Source: an uncultured Panacagrimonas sp.
Lineage (GTDB): Bacteria; Pseudomonadota; Gammaproteobacteria; Nevskiales; Nevskiaceae
DNA length: 9,735 nt
Assembly (NCBI GenBank): GCA_946481265.1
Contig: CAMLNE010000151.1
Coordinates: forward strand, 1 to 9,735
Direction of reading: 5' to 3'
A program made the translations under genes and the position numbers. The notes beneath the pieces are model-generated. The model was not told the origin of the DNA. It did not search any database and saw only the letters and a program-made list of their open reading frames with translations. Below, in pieces: positions 1 to 6,065 of the stretch. Numbering within the stretch: the first letter of the stretch is position 1; the number at the start of each line of letters is the position of its first letter.

Positions 1-686
1 TCGTGTTCGAAGGCGAGCACGTGGAGAAGGGCGAGACCGTGGTGGACGGCGAGCCCAACCCCAACGACATCCTGCGCCTGCTGGGCGTGGAGCCGCTGGC
101 GGCCTACCTGGTCAAGGAAATCCAGGACGTCTACCGCCTGCAAGGCGTGAAGATCAACGACAAGCACATCGAAACGATCATTCGCCAGATGCTGCGCAAG
201 GTCGAGATCAGCGAGACCGGCGATTCGCGCTTCCTGCAGGGCGAGCAGGCGGAAATCTTCCACGTGCTGGCCGAGAACAAGAAGCTCAAGAGCGAGAACC
301 ATCGCGCGGCGAACTACGAGCGCCAGCTGCTGGGCATCACCAAGGCGTCGCTGTCGACCGAGTCGTTCATCTCGGCGGCGTCGTTCCAGGAGACCACGCG
401 CGTGCTCACCGAGGCTTCGGTGCGCGGCTCGCGCGACGAGCTGCGCGGCCTCAAGGAGAACGTCATCGTCGGACGCCTGATCCCGGCCGGTACGGGTCTG
501 GCGCACCACGAGCAGCGGCGCAAGTCGCGTGGCGGCTCGCTGCTGGCCGATCTGCAGGCCTCGGCGCTGTCCGGCGGCGGCGGCAGCTTCGAAGCCACCG
601 GCAGCGAGCGGGTGCTGCGCGTCTCGCCGGCTGCGGACGGCGGAGACGACACGGAAGAAGCAACAGACGAGGGTGCGGAGGAGTAG
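1..686 (+). CDS. rpoC: DNA-directed RNA polymerase subunit beta' (C-terminal part, 5' truncated by window)
   Basis: This is the last ~228 codons of the RNA polymerase beta' subunit, part of the cytoplasmic transcription core enzyme. The frame is open from the first bases, so the start lies upstream of the window; the GTG at 3 is an internal Val codon. Highly conserved beta' blocks are visible in order: [73 protein letters not shown], and [21 protein letters not shown]. These form the C-terminal region around the jaw/clamp and secondary-channel end of the protein. After them comes a low-complexity Gly/Ser and acidic tail, ending in [10 protein letters not shown], as is usual for poorly conserved beta' C-termini. 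The stop is TAG at 684-686. A strong terminator follows, and the next gene is not rpsL. The identification is secure. Confidence 0.98.
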   Translation, partial: VFEGEHVEKGETVVDGEPNPNDILRLLGVEPLAAYLVKEIQDVYRLQGVKINDKHIETIIRQMLRKVEISETGDSRFLQGEQAEIFHVLAENKKLKSENHRAANYERQLLGITKASLSTESFISAASFQETTRVLTEASVRGSRDELRGLKENVIVGRLIPAGTGLAHHEQRRKSRGGSLLADLQASALSGGGGSFEATGSERVLRVSPAADGGDDTEEATDEGAEE

Positions 687-714
687 ACGGGACCGCGAAG
701 CTCGGTGCCGCAAG

Positions 715-742
715 GTTGTAACGAGTTGTAACGAGCTGTAGG
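715..742 (+). repeat. 10-bp-period tandem repeat (TGTAAC-N4-TGTAAC-N4-TGTA)
   Basis: Between the rpoC stop and its terminator, the unit GTTGTAACGA is repeated about 2.6 times with one mismatch. Read as half-sites, TGTAAC occurs at 717-722 and 727-732, with a partial third copy (TGTAGG) at 737-742, exactly one helical turn apart. Direct repeats at this spacing are the usual layout for OmpR/PhoB-type response regulators. No regulator is identified, and a chance slippage repeat is also possible. Confidence 0.6.
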
Positions 743-748
743 AGTGGT

Positions 749-784
749 ACGACGAAGCCCCGCATTGCGGGGCTTCGTCGTTTC
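749..784 (+). terminator. Rho-independent terminator of the rpoC operon
   Basis: A perfect 15-bp stem pairs 749-763 (ACGACGAAGCCCCGC) with 767-781. The loop is ATT, and a short T run (781-783) follows. It lies 62 bases after the rpoC stop and should end the rpoBC transcript. The stem is symmetric, but no gene converges from the other side. Confidence 0.9.
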
Positions 785-822
785 TGTGTGACCAAAGCGT
801 CTCTCTACGCGGGCGACGCCCG

Positions 823-835
823 ATTGTCCGACAAT
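823..835. promoter_or_regulatory. Palindromic operator candidate, GntR (FadR-subfamily)-like
   Basis: ATTGTC-C-GACAAT is a perfect 13-bp palindrome with a single central base. Its core TGTC-C-GACA fits the known GntR-family operator consensus yGTM-N(0-1)-KACr. It overlaps the predicted -35 element, as a repressor site would. No GntR gene lies in the window, so the cognate protein is unknown. Confidence 0.45.
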
Positions 836-852
836 TTTTCGCGTGCTACGGT
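824..852 (+). promoter_or_regulatory. Candidate sigma-70-type promoter for the SDR gene
   Basis: TTGTCC (824-829, -35-like, 4 of 6 consensus bases) and TACGGT (847-852, -10-like, 3 of 6) are separated by exactly 17 bases. They lie downstream of the rpoC terminator and about 80 bases upstream of the SDR start. The -10 is weak, so the spacing and position are the main support. The -35 overlaps the palindrome at 823-835. Confidence 0.4.
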
Positions 853-862
853 CGATGGCAAC

Positions 863-898
863 GCCGGTGCATCAGCAGCAAGCGCCGGCGCATCGGCA
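863..898. repeat. Pair of 15-bp direct repeats, 21-bp period
   Basis: GCCGGTGCATCAGCA (863-877) and GCCGGCGCATCGGCA (884-898) match at 13 of 15 positions and are 21 bp apart, two helical turns. They lie in the predicted 5' untranslated leader of the SDR gene. The copies may be protein-binding half-sites or simple GC-rich low complexity. Confidence 0.4.
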
Positions 899-930
899 TC
901 GCGCAAACAAATAAATAACGAGGAGAAGAC

Positions 931-2019
931 ATGACCCGGAAGGTACTCATCGCGGGCGCCAGCGGCGTCGTCGGTGCCGCGGCGGTCGAGGAATTTCTCG
1001 CCCAAGGCTGGGATGTCGTCGCCCTGTCGCGACGCAAGCCGGAGATCGCCGCCAGCCGTCCATTCCAGCACCTGGCCGTCGATCTTCAGGATGCGTCCGC
1101 CAGCGCTGCGGCCCTGTCCCAGCTGACCGATGTCAGCCACGTGGTCTATGCCGCCCTGTTCGAGAAGCCCGGACTGGTCGCGGGCTGGTCGGATCGCGAC
1201 CAGATGGACACCAACCTGGCGATGCTGAGGAATTTCGTGGAGCCGCTGCTCGCCGGCTCGAAGGGTCTCAAGCATGTCAGCCTGCTGCAGGGCACCAAGG
1301 CCTATGGCATCCACCTGCACCCGATGCCGATTCCCGCGCGCGAAAACGCCGCGCGCGACCAGCACGACAATTTCTACTGGCTGCAGGAGGACTATCTGCG
1401 CTCCATGGCGCAGAAGGTCGGCTTCGAGTTCTCGATCCTCCGCCCGCAGCTGATCATCGGTTCGGCCTACGGCGTGGCGATGAACCTCGCGCCGATCATC
1501 GGCGCCTACGCGGCGATCTGTCGCGAGCTCGGCGAACCCTTTGGTTTTCCTGGCGGCATCTCCTACGTGTGGGAGGCGGTCGACGCGCGCCTGCTCGCGC
1601 GTGTGTTCGCCTGGGCCGCGGTCACGCCGGCAGCCGCGGGCCAGCATTTCAACGTCACCAACGGCGACGTCTTCGAGTGGCGCAACCTGTGGCCAGCCAT
1701 GGCTCGGACGCTCGGTGTGGAAATCGGGCCGGACAAGCCGCGTTCGATGGCGACCTGGCTGCCGGAGCAGGCGGACGTGTGGGATGCGGTGGTGCGCCGT
1801 CACAAGCTGCGGCCGGTGAAGATGTCGCAGCTGCTTGGCGAGTCCCATCACTACGCGGATTTCTGCTTCGCCTACGGCGCCACCACGCCGCCGCCGCCCG
1901 CTTTCGTCAGCGCCATCAAGCTGCGCCAGGCCGGCTTCACCGAGGTCTGCGACACCGAGGAGATGTTCTGCCACTGGCTGGGCAACTTCATCGAGCGGGG
2001 CATCCTGCCGAAGCCCTGA
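931..2019 (+). CDS. NAD(P)-dependent SDR oxidoreductase, PRISE type (progesterone 5-beta-reductase/iridoid synthase-like)
   Basis: A 362-residue, probably cytosolic, extended short-chain dehydrogenase. The N-terminal Rossmann fold has the nucleotide loop GASGVVG (residues 9-15). Instead of the classical YxxxK motif, the family signature seen in plant progesterone 5-beta-reductases and iridoid synthases is present: LLQGTKAYG with Lys123, and DNFYWLQED with Tyr149. LRPQLIIG (170-177) and the substrate-side region around FNVTNGDVFEW (240-250) also fit. Known members reduce the C=C bond of enones such as 3-oxo-delta-4 steroids or 8-oxogeranial with NADPH; the substrate here cannot be read from sequence. 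The start is set by GAGGAG (920-925), five bases before the ATG. It is the first gene after the candidate promoter and GntR-like site, and an LLM flavin enzyme lies downstream. The SDR assignment is firm; the PRISE subgroup is likely. Confidence 0.88.
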   Translation: MTRKVLIAGASGVVGAAAVEEFLAQGWDVVALSRRKPEIAASRPFQHLAVDLQDASASAAALSQLTDVSHVVYAALFEKPGLVAGWSDRDQMDTNLAMLRNFVEPLLAGSKGLKHVSLLQGTKAYGIHLHPMPIPARENAARDQHDNFYWLQEDYLRSMAQKVGFEFSILRPQLIIGSAYGVAMNLAPIIGAYAAICRELGEPFGFPGGISYVWEAVDARLLARVFAWAAVTPAAAGQHFNVTNGDVFEWRNLWPAMARTLGVEIGPDKPRSMATWLPEQADVWDAVVRRHKLRPVKMSQLLGESHHYADFCFAYGATTPPPPAFVSAIKLRQAGFTEVCDTEEMFCHWLGNFIERGILPKP

Positions 2020-2030
2020 GCGGGCGCGGA

Positions 2031-2058
2031 CGGCCGGGGGGGCGCGAACCCCTGGCCG
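2031..2058 (+). terminator. GC-rich hairpin after the SDR gene (attenuator, processing or stability element)
   Basis: CGGCCGGGGG (2031-2040) pairs with CCCCTGGCCG (2049-2058) over ten pairs, one of them G.U, around an 8-base loop. It begins 11 bases after the SDR stop. No T tract follows, so full termination is doubtful. It could partly uncouple the SDR and LLM genes or protect the SDR mRNA 3' end. Confidence 0.5.
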
Positions 2059-2115
2059 ATCCGCCGACGCTGAGGGAGCACCCCTCGGGAGGTGCCCGGA
2101 TTGCCCGGCCGGCCC

Positions 2116-2189
2116 ACGCCGTTCCAAGGTCCGGGGACGACGGTGCTGGACGATCCGAGGTACGCACGCGGCGCAACGCCGCTCCAAGG
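2116..2189. repeat. Two 14-bp direct repeats exactly 60 bp apart upstream of the LLM gene
   Basis: ACGCCGTTCCAAGG (2116-2129) recurs as ACGCCGCTCCAAGG (2176-2189), with 13 of 14 positions identical. The second copy contributes the ribosome binding site of the flavin enzyme gene. The similarity does not extend beyond the 14 bp. Confidence 0.5.
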
Positions 2190-2191
2190 AG
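2186..2191 (+). promoter_or_regulatory. Ribosome binding site that fixes the LLM gene start
   Basis: AAGGAG lies eight bases before the ATG at 2200. This supports that start over the in-frame ATG at 2092, which would add 36 residues of low-complexity sequence unlike the family. Confidence 0.8.
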
Positions 2192-2199
2192 ATGACGCG

Positions 2200-3222
2200 A
2201 TGAAGATGGGGGTGATGTTCGATTTCCGGAATCCCGAGCCGTGGCGCAAGCCCGATCCCGCGTTCTACCAGTCGCAGCTCGACGAGATCGTGCGGCTCGA
2301 GCAGCTGGGTTTCGACAACTGCTGGCTCACCGAGCACCATTTCGTCGAGGACGGCTACAACCCGGCGACCCTGCCGGTCGCCGCGGCGATCGCCGCACGT
2401 ACCAGCCGGATCCGGATCGGCACCTTCGTCCTGCTCATGCCGTTCCACAATCCGGTGCGGCTGGCCGAGGACGTCACCAGCATCGACATCCTGTCGAACG
2501 GGCGCTTCGACCTGGGCGTCGGCCAGGGCTATCGCGCCGGCGAGTTCGAGGCGCTGAAGATTCCGCGGCGTGAACGCGCCCCCCGCATGGCCGAGGGCAT
2601 CGAGCTGGTGCATCGCCTGTTCACCGAGAAGAACGTCACGTTCGATGGCCGGTTCACCCAGGTCAGCAACATGACGATCCATCCGCGCCCGGTGCAGCAG
2701 CCGTGCCCGCCGATCTGGATCGGCTGTCGCACCGAGAAGGCCACCGCGCGGGCCGCGCGCATGGGCTTCCACATGATGGCGACGATCGGGCCCGATCCGG
2801 CGCCCTCGTACCGCGCCGCTCTCAAGGAGGCCGGGCGCGATCCGAGCGCGTTCAACATCGCGCAGCTGCGCATGGTCTACACCGCGCCGACGGCGGAGCA
2901 GGCCTGGGAGGAGACCGCGCCGCATCTCCATCACATGCTCAAGCTGTACGGCCAGTGGCTGTCCGAGGCCAACGACGCCGAGGGCGACACCGCCATGAGC
3001 GAGATTCCGCCTCCGGAGAAACTGCGTCACTCGCCGTATGCCGAGGGCATGATGATCGGCACACCGGACGAGGTGGCGCGGAAGATGGAGAAGTTCAGCA
3101 AGGAATACGACTGCACGCATTTCGTCATGGGCTCGCAGATGCCGGGCGCAGACCCGGCCAAGGCGACGCGTGCGATGGAACTCTTCGCCAGGGAAGTGAT
3201 GCCGAGCTTCCAGACGAAGTAG
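2200..3222 (+). CDS. LLM class (LuxA-like) flavin-dependent oxidoreductase
   Basis: A 340-residue cytosolic TIM-barrel enzyme of the bacterial luciferase-like family. Members use FMN or F420, normally FMN in proteobacteria, to oxygenate or oxidise substrates such as long-chain aldehydes or alkanes, often with a separate flavin reductase. The family pattern is clear. MKMGVMFDFRNP is the first strand. LGFDNCWLTEHHF (36-48) and the IRIGTFVLLMPFHNPVRLAE block (71-90) follow. GRFDLGVGQGYR (101-112) is the flavin-side strand and loop. PPIWIGC (170-176) and MIGTPDEVARKMEKF (285-299) are typical of the C-terminal half. The start is chosen from the AAGGAG at 2186. It lies 180 bases after the PRISE-like SDR and is followed by a hairpin, so it may be co-expressed with the SDR in degrading a hydrophobic ketone or steroid-like compound. 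That role is inference, and the substrate is unknown. Confidence 0.93.
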   Translation: MKMGVMFDFRNPEPWRKPDPAFYQSQLDEIVRLEQLGFDNCWLTEHHFVEDGYNPATLPVAAAIAARTSRIRIGTFVLLMPFHNPVRLAEDVTSIDILSNGRFDLGVGQGYRAGEFEALKIPRRERAPRMAEGIELVHRLFTEKNVTFDGRFTQVSNMTIHPRPVQQPCPPIWIGCRTEKATARAARMGFHMMATIGPDPAPSYRAALKEAGRDPSAFNIAQLRMVYTAPTAEQAWEETAPHLHHMLKLYGQWLSEANDAEGDTAMSEIPPPEKLRHSPYAEGMMIGTPDEVARKMEKFSKEYDCTHFVMGSQMPGADPAKATRAMELFAREVMPSFQTK

Positions 3223-3233
3223 CCACGGGACCG

Positions 3234-3265
3234 CGCGGCTTTCGCGCCGGCCCGCGAAAGCCGCG
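3234..3265 (+). terminator. Terminator-like hairpin after the LLM gene
   Basis: A perfect 13-bp stem pairs CGCGGCTTTCGCG (3234-3246) with CGCGAAAGCCGCG (3253-3265) around a 6-base loop. It begins 11 bases after the LLM stop. No T tract follows, so it may need Rho or act as a 3'-end stabiliser. Its position marks the probable end of the SDR-LLM unit. Confidence 0.65.
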
Positions 3266-3318
3266 GCAGGAATCGGGCGGTGCCGGAGCGCCAAGCCCCC
3301 GCAGATCGGCGAAGCACC

Positions 3319-3324
3319 TAAAAT
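3319..3324 (+). promoter_or_regulatory. -10 element upstream of uvrD, placed for a leaderless transcript
   Basis: TAAAAT matches TATAAT at five of six positions and ends six bases before the ATG at 3331. Transcription would therefore start at or next to the initiation codon. No Shine-Dalgarno sequence stands before this ATG, which agrees with a leaderless mRNA. No good -35 is seen around 3296-3301. No LexA-type CTG-N10-CAG box is visible nearby. Confidence 0.45.
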
Positions 3325-3330
3325 CGGCGG

Positions 3331-5604
3331 ATGCAGGAACTCGCCGACATCACGCCCCTGGTTGCTTCGCTCAATCCCGCGCAGAAGGAGGCCGTCACCG
3401 CGCCGCCCGAACACCGTCTGGTGCTCGCCGGTGCGGGCTCCGGCAAGACGCGCGTACTGGTGCATCGCATCGCCTGGCTGATCACCGTCGAGGACGTCTC
3501 GCCGCTGTCGATCCTGGCGGTGACCTTCACCAACAAGGCCGCCAGCGAAATGCGCGGGCGCATCGAGCAGCTGATCGCCGTGCCGGTCCGCTCCATGTGG
3601 GTCGGCACCTTCCACGGCATTGCGCATCGCATGCTGCGCCTGCACTGGAAGGAGGCCAAGCTGCCTCAGAACTTCCAGATCCTGGATGCGGACGACCAGC
3701 TCCGCCTGGTCAAGCGCGTCCTCAAGGCGCTGGACATGTCAGACGAGCAGTGGCCGCCCAGGGCGGTCACCGGCTGGATCAATGCGCAGAAGGAAGAGGC
3801 GCGCCGGCCGCAGCACCTGGCGGATCTGGGCGACTACACGCAGCGCCAGTATCTGCGCGTGTACACCGCCTACGAGGAGGCCTGCGCGAAATCCGGCATG
3901 GTGGATTTCGCCGAGCTGCTGCTGCGCGCCTATGAGCTCACGCGCGACGTGCCCGATATCCAGGCGCACTACCGCCGCCGTTTTCGCCACATCCTGGTCG
4001 ACGAGTTCCAGGACACCAACACGCTGCAGTACGCCTGGCTCCGGATGCTGGCGGGCGACACCGGCGTCCTGTTCGCGGTCGGCGACGACGACCAGTCGAT
4101 CTACTCCTGGCGCGGTGCCAAGGTCGAGAACATGGTGCGGCTGGAGAAGGATTTCCCGGGCGCCGAGGTGGTGCGCCTGGAGCAGAACTACCGTTCCACC
4201 GGCACCATCCTGAAAGCCGCCAACGGACTGATCGCGAAGAACACCAACCGGCTCGGCAAGAACCTGTGGACCGACGGCGGCGAAGGCGAGCAGATCCAGC
4301 TCTACGCGTCGTTCAACGAGTACGACGAGGCGGAGTTCGTCGCCAACCGCCTGCGCGAACATCTCGACGGACGCTGCCGGCACTCCGACCTCGCCATCCT
4401 CTACCGCTCCAATGCGCAGTCGCGCGTGCTCGAGGAGGTGCTGATCCGTTCGCGCATCCCGTATCGGATCTACGGTGGCCTGCGCTTCTTCGAGCGTCAG
4501 GAGATCAAGGACGCGCTCGCCTACCTGCGCCTGCTGCACAACCGTGACGACGACACCAGCTTCGAGCGTGCGGTCAACACGCCTGCGCGCGGCATCGGCG
4601 CCACCACCATGGAAAAGCTGCGTGGGATCGCGCGTGCCAGCGGCGTATCCCTGTGGATGGCGGCGCGCAACGCCAGCAACCAGCTCGGGCGCTCCGCCGG
4701 CAATGTCGGCCTGTTCCTCAAGCTGATCGACGACCTGCATCAGGAGACGCGGGAGCTGGCGTTGTCCGCGGCCACCGAGCTGGTGATCGCGCGCGCCGGC
4801 CTGCGCGAGCATTACCGCAAGGAGAAGGGCGAGCAGGCCGAGGGAAGGCTGGAGAACCTCGACGAGCTGATCAGTGCCGCGCGCTCGTTCGAGCTCGATC
4901 CGGCCGCGCGCGCCAGCGTCGACAACCCGGACGAGCCGGTGCTGGACCCGCTGACGGCCCTGCTCACCCACGCCGCGCTCGAGGCGGGCGAGCAGCAGGC
5001 CGGTCCAGGCGAGGACTGCGTACAGCTCATGACCCTGCACGCGGCCAAGGGCCTGGAGTTCCCGGTGGTGTTCATCGTCGGCGTCGAGAACGGACTGTTC
5101 CCGTCCGCGCGGGCGGTCGACGAGGGCAACCTGGAGGAGGAGCGGCGCCTGTTCTATGTCGGCATCACGCGCGCGCGCCGCAAGCTGTACCTGTCCTATG
5201 CCGAGATCCGCCGCGTGCACGGCGTCGAGCAGATCGGGGCGCCCTCGATGTTCCTCAAGGAGGTGCCGGGGGAGTGCCTGGTGGAGACCCGCCCCCGCGC
5301 GGGCATCCTGCGGCCCGGCTTCGGCTCGCGCGAGCCGCAGGCCGGCTATGGCTACCGGAATCACGCGACCGGCGGAGGCTACGGCAGCCCCGCCCGGGTG
5401 GCGCCGCGTGCGGCGGTGGCGGGCAGCAACGGGCTCGGACCGGGTGGGTTCCGCCTTGGCCAGCGCGTCGAGCACCCGAAGTTCGGCGAAGGCACCATCC
5501 TGAGCTTCGACGGCGATGGCGATCGCGCGCAGGTCGAGGTGAAGTTCCGCAGCGCCGGGACCAAGCGCCTGGTCATCGGCTTCGCGAACCTGCGCGGGCT
5601 TTGA
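3331..5604 (+). CDS. uvrD: DNA helicase II (UvrD, SF1A 3'-5' helicase)
   Basis: A 757-residue ATP-driven 3'-5' helicase for nucleotide-excision and methyl-directed mismatch repair; E. coli UvrD has 720. All SF1A motifs are present: Q motif LNPAQKEAV (14-22), Walker A AGAGSGKT (33-40), motif Ia FTNKAASEM (66-74), Walker B VDEFQDTN (223-230), motif III GDDDQSIYSWRGA (251-263), motif IV RLEQNYRST (282-290), motif V QLMTLHAAKGLEF (565-577) and motif VI EEERRLFYVGITRA (602-615). LWTDGGEGE and YRIYGGLRFFERQEIKDAL match UvrD more closely than Rep or PcrA. A Gly/Tyr-rich linker (about 660-705) leads to the C-terminal Tudor-like domain, FRLGQRVEHPKFGEGTI (707-723), which contacts RNA polymerase or UvrB in known UvrD. 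The start at 3331 gives the normal N-terminus but has no Shine-Dalgarno sequence. It is flanked by hairpin-bounded units and probably transcribed alone. Confidence 0.97.
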   Translation: MQELADITPLVASLNPAQKEAVTAPPEHRLVLAGAGSGKTRVLVHRIAWLITVEDVSPLSILAVTFTNKAASEMRGRIEQLIAVPVRSMWVGTFHGIAHRMLRLHWKEAKLPQNFQILDADDQLRLVKRVLKALDMSDEQWPPRAVTGWINAQKEEARRPQHLADLGDYTQRQYLRVYTAYEEACAKSGMVDFAELLLRAYELTRDVPDIQAHYRRRFRHILVDEFQDTNTLQYAWLRMLAGDTGVLFAVGDDDQSIYSWRGAKVENMVRLEKDFPGAEVVRLEQNYRSTGTILKAANGLIAKNTNRLGKNLWTDGGEGEQIQLYASFNEYDEAEFVANRLREHLDGRCRHSDLAILYRSNAQSRVLEEVLIRSRIPYRIYGGLRFFERQEIKDALAYLRLLHNRDDDTSFERAVNTPARGIGATTMEKLRGIARASGVSLWMAARNASNQLGRSAGNVGLFLKLIDDLHQETRELALSAATELVIARAGLREHYRKEKGEQAEGRLENLDELISAARSFELDPAARASVDNPDEPVLDPLTALLTHAALEAGEQQAGPGEDCVQLMTLHAAKGLEFPVVFIVGVENGLFPSARAVDEGNLEEERRLFYVGITRARRKLYLSYAEIRRVHGVEQIGAPSMFLKEVPGECLVETRPRAGILRPGFGSREPQAGYGYRNHATGGGYGSPARVAPRAAVAGSNGLGPGGFRLGQRVEHPKFGEGTILSFDGDGDRAQVEVKFRSAGTKRLVIGFANLRGL

Positions 5605-5674
5605 CCTGGATCACACCGGTGTCACCCAGCAGGGCGGCGTCGCCGGCTATGCTGCGCTCGCGATACCGCTAACA

Positions 5675-5680
5675 GGGAGG
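5675..5680 (+). promoter_or_regulatory. Ribosome binding site of the DUF805 gene
   Basis: GGGAGG lies seven bases before the ATG at 5688 and confirms that start. The spacer back to uvrD (5605-5687) holds a perfect 10-bp palindrome, ACACCGGTGT (5613-5622), but no convincing promoter. Confidence 0.75.
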
Positions 5681-5687
5681 CTGGACA

Positions 5688-6044
5688 ATGGATTTCGGAA
5701 AGGTTCTGACCAAGGATTTTCTGCTGAGCATCGAGGGGCGTCTCAACCGGGCCCAGTACTGGGCGTTCGTGCTGATCTACCTGGCCGGTGCGATCGTGCT
5801 GAGCATCGTCGAGGGCATCATCGGGACGGGGGGACTGCTGGGCGGGCTCTATGCACTGGCCGCGCTGTATCCCTCCATCTGCGTGCTGGCGCGGCGCTGG
5901 CACGACCGTGACAAGAGCGGCTGGTGGACCCTGATCGGCCTGATTCCGGTCGTCGGCGCGATCTGGATCCTGGTCGAATGTGGCTGCCTGAAGGGCAGCG
6001 ACGGACCCAACCGCTTCGGTGCGGATCCGCTCGGGGGCGTCTGA
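5688..6044 (+). CDS. DUF805 family inner-membrane protein
   Basis: A 118-residue small membrane protein of unknown function. It shows the family pattern. An N-terminal cytoplasmic stretch ends in EGRLNRAQYWAF (16-27). Three hydrophobic segments follow at about 25-43, 48-66 and 80-98. The conserved loop ARRWHDRDKSGWW (68-80) lies between the last two. A short tail carries GPNRFGADP (106-114), the usual NRYG.DP motif of these proteins. The family is widespread in bacteria, and no biochemical role can be assigned from sequence. The start is supported by GGGAGG seven bases upstream. The MtfA-type peptidase gene begins 21 bases after its stop on the same strand, so the two are probably co-transcribed; this hints at a shared envelope context but does not show one. 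Confidence 0.92.
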   Translation: MDFGKVLTKDFLLSIEGRLNRAQYWAFVLIYLAGAIVLSIVEGIIGTGGLLGGLYALAALYPSICVLARRWHDRDKSGWWTLIGLIPVVGAIWILVECGCLKGSDGPNRFGADPLGGV

Positions 6045-6065
6045 CCCGGGCGACGACAGGCCGGC

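Noticed and set aside
2078..2095. Second hairpin in the SDR-LLM spacer
   Set aside because: It has only two three-pair segments split by a two-base bulge, and no T tract. It is too weak to list as a feature.
2092..2199. 36-residue N-terminal extension of the LLM enzyme
   Set aside because: The extension is low-complexity and foreign to the family. The ATG at 2200 has a good AAGGAG at eight bases and begins exactly at the expected first strand.
805..3645. 946-codon open frame on the minus strand
   Set aside because: It lies opposite the SDR, LLM and uvrD genes. The protein is low-complexity, rich in Arg, His, Gly and Ala with no domain signature, and it spans intergenic hairpins. This is typical of antisense shadows in high-GC DNA.
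2703..3935. 410-codon plus-strand open frame overlapping LLM and uvrD
   Set aside because: It is a frame-shifted reading of two well-supported genes and crosses the terminator-like hairpin. Its protein is Arg/Gly/Ala-rich without motifs.
3739..5475. 578-codon open frame on the minus strand inside uvrD
   Set aside because: It is a complete shadow of conserved helicase motifs on the opposite strand.
5601..5653. TTGACC (5601) and TATGCT (5648) as a promoter for the DUF805 gene
   Set aside because: The two hexamers are 41 bases apart, far beyond the usual spacer, and neither has a partner at 16-18 bases.
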